Shown: positions 43,518 to 52,080 of the stretch, piece after piece
Numbering within the stretch: the first letter of the stretch is position 1
Layout: every line of letters begins with the position of its first letter
Assembly: GCF_937903345.1 (NCBI RefSeq)
Contig: NZ_CALCZQ010000031.1
Span: 186,001 to 250,000, forward strand
Source of the DNA: an uncultured Emticicia sp.
GTDB taxonomy: Bacteria; Bacteroidota; Bacteroidia; Cytophagales; Spirosomataceae
Direction of reading: 5' to 3'
Length of the DNA: 64,000 nucleotides
Made by a program: the position numbers and the translations under genes
The notes under the pieces: model-generated
What the model was told of the DNA's origin: nothing
The model's database searches: none
The model's input: only the letters and a program-made list of their open reading frames with translations

Positions 43518-44225
43518 ATGTCAATAAAAATCCAAAATCTAAGTAAAGTTTATGGCACACAACGTGCTGTTGATGATATATCTTTTGAAGTTACCAAAGG
43601 CGAAATTGTAGGTTTTCTTGGCCCAAATGGAGCCGGAAAATCAACAACTATGAAAATTCTGACTGGCTATTTACCAGCCACTAATGGTTCGGTAGAAGTA
43701 AATGGTTTTGATGTAAAAGCTTCGCCGATGCAAGTCAAAAGTAGTATTGGATATTTGCCAGAGCATAATCCTTTGTACTTGGATATGTACGTGCGTGAGT
43801 TACTCGAATTTGCAGGTTCGCTTTATGGCTTAAAAGGTAAAACGCTTCAAATAAAAGTAGCCGAAACCATCGAAATGGTGGGTTTGGGTTTAGAAAAACA
43901 CAAGAAAATTGGCCAGCTATCTAAAGGTTACCGGCAGCGTGTGGGCCTTGCTCAAGCCTTGATTCATAACCCTGATGTGCTGATTTTGGACGAACCAACC
44001 ACGGGACTTGACCCTAATCAATTGGTCGAAATCAGAGATTTGATAAAATCGGTTGGGAAAAATAAAACTGTTATTTTTAGTACGCACATCATGCAGGAAG
44101 TAGAAGCTATCTGCGACCGTGCGGTGATTATTAATCGTGGGAAAATTGTAGCGAATGGCACGCTTTCTGAACTCAAACAAGGTGGGAAAGGTATTGAAGA
44201 TGTTTTTAGAGAATTGACTACGTAA
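43518..44225 (+). CDS. ABC transporter ATP-binding protein, GldA-like
   Basis: 235 residues: Walker A G35-PNGAGKST, Q-loop region SIGYLPEHNPLYLDMYV, signature LSKGYRQRVGLAQAL, Walker B VLILDEPTTGLDPNQL and the switch histidine STHIMQEVEAICD. The overall wording is that of GldA, the ATPase of the gliding-motility ABC transporter (partners GldF and GldG). It is shorter than the roughly 300-residue GldA, lacking the C-terminal extension, and no gldFG genes are adjacent, so the partner permease is unknown. I therefore leave the symbol empty. Confidence 0.88.
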   Translation: MSIKIQNLSKVYGTQRAVDDISFEVTKGEIVGFLGPNGAGKSTTMKILTGYLPATNGSVEVNGFDVKASPMQVKSSIGYLPEHNPLYLDMYVRELLEFAGSLYGLKGKTLQIKVAETIEMVGLGLEKHKKIGQLSKGYRQRVGLAQALIHNPDVLILDEPTTGLDPNQLVEIRDLIKSVGKNKTVIFSTHIMQEVEAICDRAVIINRGKIVANGTLSELKQGGKGIEDVFRELTT

Positions 44226-44326
44226 CTGAAAATTGACGAATATATCGAATTACGATTGACGAAGCTTTTTGTTCATCCTAAAAAACAAAATCTTATCATC
44301 TTACCAAATCTTTTTAACCCTGTCGA

Positions 44327-45058
44327 ATGCTCGAAATTTGTAGTTTTTCCTTAGAATCTTGTCTAACAGCTCAAAAAGCTGGTGCTGGTCGTGTTGAATT
44401 ATGTGGTGGAATGTTTGAAGGTGGAACCACTCCTTCGGCTGGTTTGATAAGATTGGCTCGTCAGCATCTGACTATTAAATTATACGTCATGATTCGCCCT
44501 CGTGGAGGAGAATTTTGTTATTCCGATGCTGAATATGAAGTAATGAAAGCTGATATTCAAGTTGCCAAAAACTTGGGTGCTGATGGCGTAGTTTTCGGAA
44601 TTTTGAACCCCGATGGAAGTATTGATAAAAAGCGTACAACTGAACTCGTAAATTTAGCCAATCCGCTCAAAGTAACTTTCCACCGAGCCTTCGATGTAGC
44701 CAACTACCCAATGCAAGCCTTAGAAGATGTTATTGACTGCGGTTGCGAACGAATCTTGACTTCTGGACAAAAAAACACTGCCATCGAAGGAATTGATTTA
44801 CTGAAAACTTTGGTAGAAAAATCTCAAAATCGTATTGAAATAATGGTAGGTAGCGGAGTCTCAGCCCAAAATGCTCAACAATTTTTGAATATTGGTATTC
44901 ATGCCCTACACATGACTGGTAAAGGAGTAATTGAAAGCAAAATGGTCTTCCGTAAACCGGATGTGAGTATGGCGAATGCCGCACTTACCAACGAATACCT
45001 GATTTATGAAGCCGATTTTGATAAATGTAAAGCGGTGGCAGAAATCTTAAAAAAATAG
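44327..45058 (+). CDS. cutC: CutC family protein
   Basis: 243 residues, the usual length. A TIM-barrel protein with the N-terminal EICSFSLESCLTAQKAGAGRVELCGGMFEGGTTPS and IRPRGGEFCYSDAE landmarks, and TFHRAFDV further on. It was named for copper homeostasis in E. coli, but the biochemical role remains unsettled. It starts 102 bases after the ATPase gene on the same strand and shares a bidirectional terminator with the convergent argG. Confidence 0.92.
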   Translation: MLEICSFSLESCLTAQKAGAGRVELCGGMFEGGTTPSAGLIRLARQHLTIKLYVMIRPRGGEFCYSDAEYEVMKADIQVAKNLGADGVVFGILNPDGSIDKKRTTELVNLANPLKVTFHRAFDVANYPMQALEDVIDCGCERILTSGQKNTAIEGIDLLKTLVEKSQNRIEIMVGSGVSAQNAQQFLNIGIHALHMTGKGVIESKMVFRKPDVSMANAALTNEYLIYEADFDKCKAVAEILKK

Positions 45059-45082
45059 GCATACGCCAAAGACGTATGCCTA
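45056..45082. terminator. Bidirectional terminator between cutC and argG
   Basis: TAGGCATACG (45056-45065) pairs with CGTATGCCTA (45073-45082), seven-base loop. The cutC stop codon is part of the left arm. Confidence 0.75.
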
Positions 45083-45111
45083 AAATTATAATTATCTTCG
45101 GTTGACTTATT

Positions 45112-46308
45112 TTATTTCTTCTCAGCTAATTCTGTAACTTTTTGGTGAATCATCACTTGGTTTGACATGATTTTCGAGAAGCCTCTCACATCATCGCCAC
45201 TCCAAGCATTATTCATTTCTCCATAACTACCAAATACTGGCGACATTAAATCGTAGTCAGATTTAATACCCAATAATTGGAAATTATAAGGTGCTAAATA
45301 AACACGTACCTCGCCAGTTACGTGCGACTGCATACTTTCCAAGAACTTCTCAATATCACGCATTAGAGGCTCTAAAAACTGACCTTCATGGAGTGTCATT
45401 CCATACCATTCGGCCAAATTTTGTTTCCAATATTGTTGCCATTTCGACAATACGTGTTTTTCGAGTAAATGATGAGCTTTGATGATGATCAAAGGTGCTG
45501 CTGCTTCAAAACCCACACGACCTTTGATACCAATAATGGTATCGCCTACATGAATATCACGTCCGATGCCATAAGGAGAAGCCAATTCTGATAATTTACG
45601 AATAGCATCAACAGGATTGTCAAAACTTTTACCTGCTACACCTTTCAATTCGCCATTAATGAACTGCAAGGCAATTTCTGAACCTTCGGTTTTTGTAACT
45701 TGGGTTGGAAATGCACTTTCAGGCAAAAATTCATACGAATTTAAAGTCTCACGACCACCAACCGAAGTTCCCCACAGGCCTTTATTGATTGAGTAAGCCG
45801 CTTTGTGCCACTCACGAACGACACCTTTCGATTTTAAGTATTCAATTTCGGCTTCACGAGATAATTTCAAATCTCTTATTGGCGTAATCACCTCGGCATT
45901 TGGTAATACGATTCTGAAAACCATATCAAAACGCACTTGGTCGTTGCCTGCCCCCGTGCTTCCATGAGCCACTGCTTCTGCACCAACTTGTTTAGCATAC
46001 TCCGCTACTGCAACAGCTTGAAACATACGCTCGGCACTCACCGAAAGCGGATAAGTATTATTTTTTAGGATATTTCCATAAATCAAGTAACGAATACATT
46101 TTTGATAATATTCATCTACCATGCGAGCCGTGTAATGATTTTTTACTCCCAATTCGTAGGCTTTGGTTTCAATATCCTTCATTTCTTCTTCGGTAAATCC
46201 ACCCGTATCAACCAATACAGAATGAACTTCATGACCCAAATCTTCGGTCAAATACTTTACACAAAAGGAAGTATCCAAACCTCCACTGTATGCCAAAACA
46301 ACTTTCAT
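45112..46308 (-). CDS. argG: Argininosuccinate synthase
   Basis: 398 residues. It joins citrulline and aspartate with ATP in arginine synthesis. The PP-loop is VLAYSGGLDTSFCVKYL near the N terminus; AVAHGSTGAGNDQVRFD and the substrate segment AYSINKGLWGTSVGG are also present. It resembles the family branch in which the enzyme is somewhat divergent from E. coli ArgG. No other arg genes lie here, so it is presumably expressed from its own promoter (46364-46393) within a scattered regulon. Confidence 0.95.
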   Translation of the reverse strand: MKVVLAYSGGLDTSFCVKYLTEDLGHEVHSVLVDTGGFTEEEMKDIETKAYELGVKNHYTARMVDEYYQKCIRYLIYGNILKNNTYPLSVSAERMFQAVAVAEYAKQVGAEAVAHGSTGAGNDQVRFDMVFRIVLPNAEVITPIRDLKLSREAEIEYLKSKGVVREWHKAAYSINKGLWGTSVGGRETLNSYEFLPESAFPTQVTKTEGSEIALQFINGELKGVAGKSFDNPVDAIRKLSELASPYGIGRDIHVGDTIIGIKGRVGFEAAAPLIIIKAHHLLEKHVLSKWQQYWKQNLAEWYGMTLHEGQFLEPLMRDIEKFLESMQSHVTGEVRVYLAPYNFQLLGIKSDYDLMSPVFGSYGEMNNAWSGDDVRGFSKIMSNQVMIHQKVTELAEKK

Positions 46309-46363
46309 AAGCTCAGACTTGCTCTAAAATGAGCATATTTTTAGAATTCAATTAAATTTCACG

Positions 46364-46393
46364 CAAAAATAGGACTTATAAGGGCAAATACAA
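46364..46393 (-). promoter_or_regulatory. Bacteroidota-type promoter for argG
   Basis: On the minus strand TTG (46393-46391), 19 bases, TATTTTTG (46371-46364), 56 bases before the ATG. Confidence 0.65.
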
Positions 46394-46487
46394 TGATAGA
46401 ATAAAACATTGATTGAATGATACATTAAATGTTGCTGAGAAATCAAAATATTCATTCGTTTCGCATGCAAGCACTCAAAATTAGTCT

Positions 46488-47567
46488 CTACCTTGGCACT
46501 GTAAAATACATAAAGGTCCCAATACAAGAAAAGACGATGTTTGGCAGCCAAACCGCTAACATTGCTGGCATATTGCCTGATTCGGCTATGCCTTTCGACA
46601 TAATGAAGAATAAAATATAAACAAAAGCCAACACAAAACCGATGGCTATCTGAAAACCAACCCCTCCACGAGATTTTCGGGCCGATACAATCAAGCCCAT
46701 TAATGACAGAATAATTACGGCAAAAGGCGTTACAATTCGCTGATAAAGTTCAATCTCAAAAGACTCAATTCCTTCAGCTCCTCGACTTCGAATTAAATCG
46801 ATACGTTGGCGTAATTCTGGAATTGTGAAGGTTTCGTAAACGTTATGGTCACTTTCAAAATCGCTGGGGGTTAAGTTTAGCAACGTATCTTTTGAGGCTG
46901 TATTGTAGATAAGTTTATCTTTCATAATGCCCAAAGTTCGAATTTTATAGTCAGAAACTTTCCAGCGTTTGGTGCTATCATTCCATTCGATTCTTTTGGC
47001 CGAAAGTTTCTCAATTAGTTTATTATCAGCGATTTTTTCAAGTGTAAAATCATAGCCAGTTTTGGTTTCGTTATTATAACTCGACATATAAGCATAAGTA
47101 TTTGGTGCAACTGCTGTATGAAAATCTCGGTCAGAAAAATAGAATTTATCGTTTATGTAGATAGCCTCAAAACCCAGTCGAACTTTATTAGCTTTAGGCA
47201 GAATCCAACCAACCATTATAAACGAAAGAACTGCTACCATTGAAGCGGCAATAAAATAGGGGAGCATCAGTCGGGGAAAACTTGTACCACTACTCAAAAT
47301 TGCCACGATTTCGGTATGAGCCGCCATTTGAGCTGTGAAGAAAACCGTAGAAATAAAAATCATTAACGGACTAATGTAATTTGCCCAATAAGGAGCAAGA
47401 TTAGCATAATACGAAAGCAGAATTGCTCTCATTGGAGCGTTTTTCTGAATAAAGTCGTCGTTTTTTTCAACGAAATCAATCACCATGATAATAAGCACAA
47501 TGACCAAAACCGCAAAAAAATATGTTTTTAGAAAACGTTTAATTAAATATTTATCGAGAATATTCAT
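46488..47567 (-). CDS. LptF/LptG family permease
   Basis: 359 residues from ATG 47567 (MNILDKYLIKRFLKTYFFAVLVIVLI). Six membrane segments are arranged three at each end (SPLMIFISTVFFTAQMAAHTEIVAILSSGTSFPRLMLPY; FAVIILSLMGLIVSARKSRGG), with a periplasmic beta-jellyroll between (about 130-260). This is the YjgP/YjgQ layout of the transporter that extracts lipopolysaccharide from the inner membrane with LptB. Whether it is LptF or LptG is not decided by sequence alone. The apparent 31-residue extension upstream is not conserved. Confidence 0.88.
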   Translation of the reverse strand: MNILDKYLIKRFLKTYFFAVLVIVLIIMVIDFVEKNDDFIQKNAPMRAILLSYYANLAPYWANYISPLMIFISTVFFTAQMAAHTEIVAILSSGTSFPRLMLPYFIAASMVAVLSFIMVGWILPKANKVRLGFEAIYINDKFYFSDRDFHTAVAPNTYAYMSSYNNETKTGYDFTLEKIADNKLIEKLSAKRIEWNDSTKRWKVSDYKIRTLGIMKDKLIYNTASKDTLLNLTPSDFESDHNVYETFTIPELRQRIDLIRSRGAEGIESFEIELYQRIVTPFAVIILSLMGLIVSARKSRGGVGFQIAIGFVLAFVYILFFIMSKGIAESGNMPAMLAVWLPNIVFSCIGTFMYFTVPR

Positions 47568-47766
47568 GGAGTAATGCAAATGGGGTCTCCCGTGCGTTGA
47601 ATAATGCAAAATGAATTTGTAATTCATTAACAACATTTCAAAAACAAAGATTTTATACAAATATACAGAATGTAGGTTTGCGAATGACTTTATTAAGAAG
47701 TATTAACACCAAATACCTTCATGGATTTTTTTATTCTTGCATATTTTCTTAAAATCAGTCATTTGA

Positions 47767-48435
47767 TTAACAAACTAACAAATTTCTCGCAACTTCATTG
47801 CTCACAAATAACCTAATTTTATTATTTAGAAGTAAACCATACGATTTATCAAAGTCACTTATTTCTAATACTTTAAGATCGCAACCGAGCGTAATCTGTT
47901 GTTTATCAAGGTGTTGTAAAAAAGAAGGCGAATGCACCGAAACGCCCATCATTACCACTGATTGATTCAATGTAATTTCGGATAATTTCTGATAGCTTAC
48001 CGATGGCATTTTCCCTTTTGCATCAGGAATTGGGTCGCCGTGTGGGTCAAATTGCGGATTTCCTAAAAAATCATCCAAACGTTTTGTTAGTTCCTTCGAG
48101 TCGATGTGTTCGAGTTGTTCGGCAATATCATGAATTTCATCCCAACCAAAACCCAGTTTTTCAACCAAAAATACCTCCCACAGCCGATGTTTTCTTATCA
48201 CACCTAATGCAATTTGTTCACCTGCTTCTGTGAGCGTTACGCCTTGATATTTTCTATAATTGATATAATTTTTCTCAGCCAATTTGCGTAGCATATCTGA
48301 TACCGAAGCAGCTTTGGTCTGCGTGTGTTCAGCCAACTTATTGGTACTCACCTCATTACCGTTGTGTCGCTCGGTAAGTAGATAGATGATTTTTAAGTAA
48401 TTTTCTTCGGTAAAAGATATTAGTTGATTGTCCAC
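47767..48435 (-). CDS. mntR: DtxR/MntR family metal-dependent repressor
   Basis: 222 residues from GTG 48435. Winged-helix domain (EENYLKIIYLLTERHNGNEVSTNKLAEHTQTKAASVSDMLRKLAEKNYINYRKYQGVTLT), dimerisation and metal-site domain (IRKHRLWEVFLVEKLGF, HDIAEQLEHIDS, DPHGDPIP) and a C-terminal FeoA/SH3-like domain (about 150-222). It probably senses manganese and represses the divergent mntH. The GTG start is preferred: an ATG at 48513 would lie within the predicted promoter, upstream of the transcription start. The start codon falls inside a GACTGT/GTGGAC repeat. The metal is inferred from the neighbour. Confidence 0.88.
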   Translation of the reverse strand: MDNQLISFTEENYLKIIYLLTERHNGNEVSTNKLAEHTQTKAASVSDMLRKLAEKNYINYRKYQGVTLTEAGEQIALGVIRKHRLWEVFLVEKLGFGWDEIHDIAEQLEHIDSKELTKRLDDFLGNPQFDPHGDPIPDAKGKMPSVSYQKLSEITLNQSVVMMGVSVHSPSFLQHLDKQQITLGCDLKVLEISDFDKSYGLLLNNKIRLFVSNEVARNLLVC

Positions 48436-48481
48436 AGTCGATAGTTTGAAAAATAGTCGATTGCCGATAGCTGACAGCCGA
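48430..48481 (-). repeat. GACTGT/GTGGAC word element at the mntR start
   Basis: In the mntR sense it ends AAACTATCGACTGTGGAC, of which GTG is the proposed start codon. Upstream words GGCTGTCAGCTATCGGCAAT extend it to about 50 bases, covering almost the whole predicted leader RNA. Confidence 0.6.
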
Positions 48482-48487
48482 GGTTTA

Positions 48488-48517
48488 CAAAAGTACATTT
48501 TTAGTCTAATCAAACAA
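48488..48517 (-). promoter_or_regulatory. Bacteroidota-type promoter for mntR
   Basis: On the minus strand TTG (48517-48515), 19 bases, TACTTTTG (48495-48488). The upstream operator copy (48499-48516) lies between and over these boxes. Confidence 0.65.
48499..48516. promoter_or_regulatory. MntR-type operator, copy overlapping the mntR promoter
   Basis: TTTTAGTCTAATCAAACA. It matches the perfect site at 48520 in 15 of 18 bases and begins exactly 21 bases from it, two helical turns. Its position within the mntR promoter suggests autoregulation. Confidence 0.55.
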
Positions 48518-48519
48518 AA

Positions 48520-48537
48520 TTTTAGACTAATCTAAAA
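48520..48537. promoter_or_regulatory. MntR-type operator between mntR and mntH
   Basis: TTTTAGACTAATCTAAAA: seven-base perfect arms around a four-base centre. DtxR-family proteins bind AT-rich palindromes of this size. It lies eight bases upstream of the mntH -33 box. Confidence 0.7.
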
Positions 48538-48544
48538 ATATATT

Positions 48545-48574
48545 TTGATTAACAAACTTTTTGTTTTATGTTTG
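48545..48574 (+). promoter_or_regulatory. Bacteroidota-type promoter for mntH
   Basis: TTG (48545-48547), 19 bases, TATGTTTG (48567-48574), 27 bases before the mntH ATG. Confidence 0.7.
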
Positions 48575-48600
48575 TATTGAAAAAAGTGGAATAACAACAA

Positions 48601-49938
48601 ATGGAAAAAAACTTAGCCCCAAATAATAAAGCGTGGCGTTCGACGACGAGTAATCTTTCATTGCCCGAAGTTCATAGAAGCATTGCGGTATATACAAAGG
48701 GTAGTTTTTGGAGAAAAATGTCGGCTTTTGTTGGCCCAGGTTTGATGGTTGCTGTTGGCTACATGGACCCTGGCAACTGGGCAACCGATATTGCGGGCGG
48801 GGCAAAATTTGGTTATACACTACTTTCTGTCATTCTAATTTCTAATCTTTTTGCGATGCTTTTGCAGCATTTGTCTCTCAAATTGGGCATTGCTACGGGT
48901 AGAGATTTAGCACAGGCTTGCCGAGATTCGTATTCAAAACCAATATCGTTTGTGCTTTGGATTCTGGCCGAAATCGCCATTGCAGCATGTGATTTGGCCG
49001 AAGTCATCGGAGCGGCCATTGCTCTTAACTTGCTATTTAATATTCCACTAACTTACGGAATTCTGATAACCGCCATTGACGTAATCTTTATTTTATTCCT
49101 ACAAAACAAAGGTTTTCGCATTATCGAAGTCATTGTTGGAGGCTTGATTTTGATAATTTTACTATGTTTTGGCTACGAAATTTTGGCCTCTCAACCAGAT
49201 GTTGTTGCCGTTTCAAAAGGCTTGATTCCGAGTAGCCAAATTGTTACCAACCCAGAAATGCTCTACATCGCTATCGGAATTTTGGGAGCTACCGTAATGC
49301 CACATAATTTATATTTGCATTCAAGTATTATTCAAACCCGCAAGATAGAAAATACGCACGCCGCCAAGAAAAGTGCCATCAAATATGCAACTATCGATTC
49401 TACGGCTTCGTTGTTTATTGCGTTCTTTATCAATGCCGCAATTTTGATTATGGCGGCCGCAACTTTTCACTTTACAGGAAACAAAGAAGTTGCCGATATA
49501 ACCGATGCCTATATGTTGCTCGACCCAATTTTGGGCGTAAAATTAGCTGGACTTTTCTTCGCTGTTGCACTTTTGGCGGCGGGACAAAACTCGACACTCA
49601 CAGGTACGCTTGCAGGACAAATAGTTATGGAAGGTTTCTTGAATATTCAACTAAAACCGTGGCTCAGAAGATTGATTACTCGACTTGTAGCAATTGTTCC
49701 AGCTTTAATTGTGGCAATAATTTACGGAGAAAAAGGTACTTCTGATTTACTCGTACTAAGCCAAGTGATATTATCCTTGCAGTTGAGTTTTGCGGTTGTG
49801 CCTTTGGTAATGTTTACGTCTGATAAACTAAAAATGGGCGAATTTGCAAACCCAGCCTATGTGAAATATACTGCTTGGGTAGTTACGATTATTATTATTG
49901 CTTTAAATAGTTATTTGTTGTTTGATACGATATTTTAA
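48601..49938 (+). CDS. mntH: Nramp family divalent metal transporter, MntH type
   Basis: 445 residues with about eleven membrane segments. The metal-binding motifs are present: DPGN in VGYMDPGNWATDIAGG (segment 1) and MPH in GATVMPHNLYLHSS (segment 6). It imports manganese (also iron) with protons across the inner membrane. The cytoplasmic N terminus (about 40 residues) is longer than in the E. coli protein. The divergent mntR and the intervening palindromes support manganese as the physiological substrate and a repressor-controlled supply. Confidence 0.95.
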   Translation: MEKNLAPNNKAWRSTTSNLSLPEVHRSIAVYTKGSFWRKMSAFVGPGLMVAVGYMDPGNWATDIAGGAKFGYTLLSVILISNLFAMLLQHLSLKLGIATGRDLAQACRDSYSKPISFVLWILAEIAIAACDLAEVIGAAIALNLLFNIPLTYGILITAIDVIFILFLQNKGFRIIEVIVGGLILIILLCFGYEILASQPDVVAVSKGLIPSSQIVTNPEMLYIAIGILGATVMPHNLYLHSSIIQTRKIENTHAAKKSAIKYATIDSTASLFIAFFINAAILIMAAATFHFTGNKEVADITDAYMLLDPILGVKLAGLFFAVALLAAGQNSTLTGTLAGQIVMEGFLNIQLKPWLRRLITRLVAIVPALIVAIIYGEKGTSDLLVLSQVILSLQLSFAVVPLVMFTSDKLKMGEFANPAYVKYTAWVVTIIIIALNSYLLFDTIF

Positions 49939-50014
49939 AAAAATGCATCCTTAGCTCAAATGGGGGATACCCAGTCCAAACCCTTCCTTAAAATTGTAGT
50001 TTTGACCCAACTTT

Positions 50015-50413
50015 TCACCCCAACAACACATCCACACCTATCTCAAAGTCAGGCAAAACTGGTGCTGCTGAGCAAATATCATTTTCGATACAAATCTTCA
50101 CATCACGACGAGAAGTATAAACATGAACTGATTTTTCTTCGGGAAACACTAACCAAACTACTTTTAGCGGAACGCCGCCCACACCCGCTTTAAAATATTC
50201 TGATATTTTTTCTTGAATATCACCCACTTTGTCATTCTCAGAGATTAGTATAATTACAAATGCAGGAATTGGCTTTATTTCATCACTTTTTTCTATATCT
50301 TCTGCACTAAAAAAAACTAAATCATTTTCTTGAATCAATTCTCCACCAACTTGATGGGCATTAGTTTTTAAAAATAAGCGGTTCAAAGTGCGAATTAATT
50401 TAAGGGGTTTCAT
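50015..50413 (-). pseudogene. Decayed Uma2 (DUF820) family gene
   Basis: 132 residues, against roughly 180-200 in the family. The C-terminal part is clearly Uma2-like (DKVGDIQEKISEYFKAGV, VHVYTSRRDVKICIENDICSAAPVLPDFEI). The catalytic PD-(D/E)XK core is damaged. The usual RRPDxAYF segment is missing between LIQENDLVFF and SAEDIEK, the ExxS region reads PAFVIILISENDK without the acidic residue, and the conserved AGVKVVWLIF stretch has an insertion (AGVGGVPLKVVWLVF). I read this as an internally deleted, inactive remnant. No partner gene is adjacent. Confidence 0.6.
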
Positions 50414-50660
50414 TCTTATTCTACTTATATCGTACAGATGGTCTAATATTCATGTTTTATAACCAAATTTAAAGAAAAAATTAATTACATATAGCTAATC
50501 AAAGCATTTTATTCATAAAATTACTTTTCAATAATCCTGTCTATCTTGTAATCTTAATAATCTTGGTAAAAATAATTATTTAAAATTAATTGTATAATTG
50601 ACACTTAATAATTTACTTCGCATCATATTTACGAACAAAACCATTAAAAATACTACTGTC
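50414..50660. other. AT-rich leader region of xylA
   Basis: No gene. Very AT-rich, without a clear match to both promoter boxes. An in-frame TTG-led extension of xylA begins at 50598 but is not conserved. Confidence 0.4.
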
Positions 50661-52001
50661 ATGTCAAATCTTAAAGTAACTCTTGGTCAGAAAGAGTATT
50701 TTCCGTTTATCAAAGAAGCGATTGCTTTCGAAGGAAGAGAATCAAATAATTATTTAGCGTTCAAATATTATGATGCAAACCGTATGGTAGCTGGCAAAAC
50801 AATGGCCGAACACCTACGTTTCGCAACTGCTTACTGGCATACATTCTGTGGGAATGGCGGCGACCCATTTGGCCCAGGAACAAAGGTTTTTCCTTGGGAT
50901 GTAGCTTCAAGCCCAATGGATGCCGCAAAACAAAAATTGGATGCAGCATTTGAGTTTATGACAAAACTCGGAACCCCTTTCTATTGCTTCCATGATACTG
51001 ATATTGCTCCAGAAGGCAATTCTCAAGCTGAATTCCAAAAAAACTTAGAAGAAATCGTTTCTCTGGCAAAACAAAAGCAAGCAGAAAGTGGCATGAAATT
51101 GCTTTGGGGAACTGCCAATTTGTTTTCGCACAAGCGTTATATGAATGGTGCTTCAACTAATCCAGATTTTTCGGTAGTTGCTCACGGAGGTTTTCAGGTA
51201 AAAAACGCCATTGATGCTACAATTGCATTGGGTGGCGAAGGTTATGTATTTTGGGGAGGTCGTGAAGGCTATATGTCTTTGCTGAATACTAGCACAAAGA
51301 AAGAAATCGATCATTTAGGAAGATTCCTTGAAATATCTCGTGATTATGCACGTCAACAAGGATTTAAAGGTAAATTCTACATCGAGCCAAAACCTTGCGA
51401 ACCATCGAAACACCAATACGATTATGATGCCCAAACTGTAATTGGTTTCTTGCGTCAGTATGGCTTAGATAAAGATTTCCAATTAAACTTAGAAGTAAAT
51501 CACGCTACTTTGGCTGGTCATACTTTTGCTCATGAGCTTCAAATGGCAGTTGATGCAGGTATGTTGGGAAGTATCGACGCTAACCGTGGAGATTACCAAA
51601 ATGGTTGGGATACAGACCAATTCCCGATTGATTTATATGAATTAACTGAGTCAATGTTGATTATTGTTGAAGCGGGCGGCTTCTCGACTGGAGGTGTCAA
51701 CTTTGATGCGAAAACTCGTAGAAATTCAACTGATTTAGATGATATTTTCATAGCTCATATAGCAGGAATGGATGCGTTTGCACGTGCATTATTGGTTGCA
51801 AACGATATTCTTGAAAAATCTGAATACAAACAACTTCGTGCTAATCGCTATGCTTCATTTGATAGCGGAGACGGTGCTTTGTTTGATACAGGAAAGTTAG
51901 GTTTAGCAGATTTGCACCGCATTGCTTTGGCATCAGGCGAGCCGAAACAAATCAGCGGTAAGCAAGAATTATTCGAAATGATTATTAATCAGTACATTTA
52001 A
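50661..52001 (+). CDS. xylA: Xylose isomerase
   Basis: 446 residues from ATG 50661, a typical length for the long class. It converts D-xylose to D-xylulose, and also glucose to fructose, using two divalent metals. Landmarks are WHTFCGNGGDPFGPGT, the catalytic histidine in YCFHDTDIAPEG, VFWGGREGYMSLLNT, the metal ligands in FYIEPKPCEPSKHQYDYD and LEVNHATLAGHTFAHE, and SIDANRGDYQNGWDTDQFP. The usual xylulokinase and xylose transporter are not adjacent. Next to it is a repeat element, so regulation is unclear. Confidence 0.96.
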   Translation: MSNLKVTLGQKEYFPFIKEAIAFEGRESNNYLAFKYYDANRMVAGKTMAEHLRFATAYWHTFCGNGGDPFGPGTKVFPWDVASSPMDAAKQKLDAAFEFMTKLGTPFYCFHDTDIAPEGNSQAEFQKNLEEIVSLAKQKQAESGMKLLWGTANLFSHKRYMNGASTNPDFSVVAHGGFQVKNAIDATIALGGEGYVFWGGREGYMSLLNTSTKKEIDHLGRFLEISRDYARQQGFKGKFYIEPKPCEPSKHQYDYDAQTVIGFLRQYGLDKDFQLNLEVNHATLAGHTFAHELQMAVDAGMLGSIDANRGDYQNGWDTDQFPIDLYELTESMLIIVEAGGFSTGGVNFDAKTRRNSTDLDDIFIAHIAGMDAFARALLVANDILEKSEYKQLRANRYASFDSGDGALFDTGKLGLADLHRIALASGEPKQISGKQELFEMIINQYI

Positions 52002-52005
52002 TAAA

Positions 52006-52080
52006 GTTCTGAATCCTGAGTTCTGAGTTATGAGTGTTTTCCACTTTCTAACTCAGGACTCTACCCTCATAATTCAGGAC
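52006..52080. repeat. CTGAGTT-word intergenic element
   Basis: The left half reads GTTCTGAATCCTGAGTTCTG, then AGTTATGAGTG; the right half contains AACTCAGGACT and TCATAATTCAGGAC. Each half repeats a CTGAGTT/CTGAATT word, and the halves are inverted relative to each other. It lies five bases after the xylA stop. Confidence 0.7.

Noticed and set aside
48436..48513. Longer MntR beginning at ATG 48513
   Set aside because: It overlaps the predicted mntR promoter and would encode non-conserved residues from repeat and operator DNA.
49960..50193. Plus-strand frame opposite the Uma2 remnant
   Set aside because: No recognisable family, and it overlaps a sequence with clear homology on the other strand.
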